Origin: Strigops habroptila
Taxonomy: Eukaryota; Chordata; Aves; Psittaciformes; Psittacidae
Direction of reading: 5' to 3'
Length of the DNA stretch: 64,000 bases
NCBI RefSeq assembly: GCF_004027225.2
Contig: NC_044302.2
Span: forward strand, 35,975,449-36,039,448
Shown: piece after piece, positions 61,907 through 64,000 of the stretch
Position numbering within the stretch: position 1 is the stretch's first letter
How the letters are laid out: each line of letters opens with the position of its first letter
Translations under genes and position numbers: made by a program
Notes under the pieces: model-generated
The model's database searches: none
Told to the model about the DNA's origin: nothing
What the model saw: the letters and a program-made list of their open reading frames with translations, nothing else

Positions 61907-62430
61907 TAAAATCATAGACTGGTTTGGGCTGGAAGGAGCCTTAAAGATCACCTAGTTCCAAACCCCCTGCCATGGGCAGGAACACCTTCCACTAAACCAG
62001 ATTGCTCCAAGCCCTGTCCAACCTGGCCTTGAGCACTGCCAGGGATGGGGCACATACAACTTCCCTGGGCAACCTGGCAACTTCTTCCTAATGTCTAATC
62101 TAAATCTCCCCTCTGTCCGCTTAAAGCCATTCCCCCTTGTCCTGTCACTACATGCCCTTGTAAAATGTCCCTCTCCAGATTTCTTGTTGGCTCCCTTTAG
62201 GTACTGGAAGCTGCTCTAAGGTCTCCCCTGAGCCTTCTCTTCTGTAGGGTGAACAACCCCAGGCCTCTCAGCCTGTCTCCAGAGCAGAGGTGCTCAAGCC
62301 CTCGGAGCTTCTTGATGGCCTTCTCTGGACTTGCTGCAACAGCTCGATGACCCTCTGGTGTTGGGGGCACCACAGCTGAATGCAGGACTGTGGGGGGGGG
62401 GGTCTCACCAGAGCAGAGTAGAGGGGTAGA
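61907..62430 (-). mobile_element. CR1 LINE, 3' portion, sense to EPB41L4A
   Basis: Plus strand starts AAAATCATAGACTGG, then 'ggaaggagccttaaagatca', 'ctgccatgggcagg', 'cctggccttgagcactgcc'. Minus-strand remnants of the reverse-transcriptase end include QLWCPQHQRVIELLQQVQRR and PLYSALVRP. More diverged than the 16.5 and 33.6 kb copies, with a run of ten G at 62393-62402 and several frame breaks. Confidence 0.92.
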
Positions 62431-62474
62431 TGACTGACTTGAACATACTGTAGATGACTGACTTGAACATACTG
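62427..62474. repeat. 24-base perfect tandem at the CR1 5' end
   Basis: The unit beginning TAGATGACTGACTTG occurs at 62427-62450 and again at 62451-62474. It starts inside the last CR1-like bases (GGGGTAGA) and runs into flanking DNA. Confidence 0.9.
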
Positions 62475-64000
62475 TTTCACTCTGCGTGCAAATGGGAATA
62501 TAGTACTTGCTCTACTGGCGAATACTCCTACATGAGAACTTGCAGGCATGGAGGCAAAGAGGCAAGAAAGAATGGCAGTGTGGGAAAGACTAGGAGATTC
62601 CACGTGCCACGGTGAAAAGCAAAAATAACTTTTTTTTAAAAAAGAATTACTTTGGGATATTTGGCAAATGCCCAAAACGCAGAAACTAAACTCTTTATTC
62701 AGACACGAATGCAACAGATGAAGGTGAATACTGATTTTCTGACCTATTCTACTATAATAGAACCTCACAGCTACCTTCTTCCCTCCTAAAATATTATCAC
62801 CTGCATACTGCTACCAAGTGAAGTAAGTCCTCTGAGAGAGTCAGAGCATTTTTTTGTTCAGAATGGGTAGCAACATGCAAAGAACAGCTGCATTCATCAT
62901 CTCCAAAGGAAACCATTCCTGAGATCAGTATTTGAATTGCAAACCATGTCAGGAGAGAACAGGGTGAAAACCCTGGTGCCGAGTGGCAGAAAGCCCCTGT
63001 CTTCCCACTTTATGGTCAGTAACAAAAATCAGATGCGCCCTACACTTGAAAGAGTGCAAACCTTAGAGCATGAGTTTAGAAGAAAGTCAGTTGCAAAAGC
63101 TTGTTCATCTGCCTATTTGAGGCAACAACAAAGAGCGCTGCAAGCTCTAAACCAGCAGAGCATGAACCACAAAGAATATCAACTGTGAGACAGACTGACT
63201 GTAGAAAGCGTCCTTCTGTGTGACTACGGATGTGAGAAAGCTCAAGCACACCTGGCAAGCTTGACCTGTGCTCCTCAGTGAAGTAACTGCTAAAGGCAAC
63301 TTTACTTTTAATATGACCAAACAAAGAAAAGAATTACATCTCTTCATGTGTCTGAAATGAGGGCTTCCGTTGCTGTTGTAGTATTAACAGGAACGATAAT
63401 ATTCACGGGTTAGACTTGGGCATATTACAGCTCATCCCCTTACTACCCAAAGCAGTGATATTACTGCACAGCAAAAGCAATTCCAGGCTCTGCTAATTTA
63501 ACATGATTGTGTTGGATCATGTTGAATCTTGTTCCAGTAATTCCCCCAGCTTTCTATGGGTGGGAGGGGTAAATGGGATATGAATACAATTAAGCTACAG
63601 GGTGCATTAAAAACCACATCATATTACGGACTACACAATTTTCGGCAGGAAATACATACTTAATCTTCTGTTAGTATCTTGATTATTTTCTTTCAAGTAA
63701 TTTTACAAAGTACTGACATCTAACTCAATTAACTATCTATATTACAATTCTCCATTTGAACTTCTGATTTTCTTTTATTCAAAAAAACCTGCCACAAGCG
63801 CAATTATTCAAACAAGACAGAATGATGTTTCCACCAGCAGCATGTAGCCTCCAGGTGATGGATTGGATCCTATCCCATCATACATGCCGTTTTACAAAAG
63901 AAGTGGAGAGTTTTGCTGAGGCAATACAGACAACTTGCAGTGCTGCACAATACAGCAGAGGAAAAGCTGGAAACATACTCTGGATCTTTAGCAAAACCTT

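Larger units (their letters stand above)
61822..64000 (-). other. EPB41L4A: EPB41L4A intron upstream of exon a (continues past window)
   Basis: Holds a CR1 copy (61907-62430) and a 24-base tandem (62427-62474). I looked for the preceding coding exon (FERM F2/C-lobe boundary, expected to end in a YGVDLHP-like sequence) and did not find it before 64000. Confidence 0.8.

Noticed and set aside
62268-62768. 166-codon minus-strand frame as a gene
   Set aside because: It is a chance fusion of the broken CR1 reverse-transcriptase end with flanking intron and the 24-base tandem.
62937-63188. Candidate upstream exon of EPB41L4A (83-codon frame)
   Set aside because: It is on the plus strand and shows no FERM sequence; no minus-strand FERM exon was found between 61822 and 64000.

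Overview
This window is vertebrate nuclear DNA, almost certainly from a bird. It has spliced exons with GT/AG borders, six clear CR1 LINE copies with the avian 3' repeat (ATTCTATG-type), a solo avian retroviral LTR, and one compact CpG island in an otherwise AT-rich background. No bacterial genes, operons or CRISPR arrays are present.

The main gene is EPB41L4A (4.1-family FERM protein, also called NBL4), on the minus strand. It runs from the C-terminal lobe of the FERM domain (exon at 61733-61821) to the stop codon at 10917-10919. I placed 16 coding exons by reading splice sites and protein sequence together. They join in one frame to 1401 bases, i.e. 466 residues plus stop. The N-terminal part of the gene lies beyond position 64000. 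After the FERM lobe come a FERM-adjacent segment and a long Arg/Ser-rich tail built from eight consecutive exons that all begin and end in phase 2.

Left end (1-6 kb): a 5'-truncated CR1 copy (1-1192) abuts a CpG island (about 1196-1760) that looks like a plus-strand promoter. At 2655-2782 there is a complete H/ACA snoRNA whose stems, H box, ACA box and guide pocket fit SNORA13, the guide for pseudouridine 1248 of 18S rRNA. In mammals SNORA13 lies in an intron of the antisense lncRNA EPB41L4A-AS1 (TIGA1). The CpG island plus snoRNA downstream of and opposite to EPB41L4A therefore mark the avian counterpart of that host gene. The exact exons of this RNA are uncertain.

6-11 kb: a solo LTR (about 6003-6573), then sequence with no recognised gene, then the probable 3' UTR of EPB41L4A. 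11-64 kb: EPB41L4A exons separated by introns of 0.35-10 kb. Intronic CR1 copies lie at 16.5-17.4, 33.6-34.4, 37.3-37.6 and 61.9-62.4 kb, all in gene-sense orientation. Two sit very close to splice sites: 10 bases after the exon 34446-34529 donor, and about 85 bases before the acceptor of exon 61733-61821. Exon-like sequences not explained by the known protein are at 18877-19008, 28766-28886 (plus strand) and 32222-32259.
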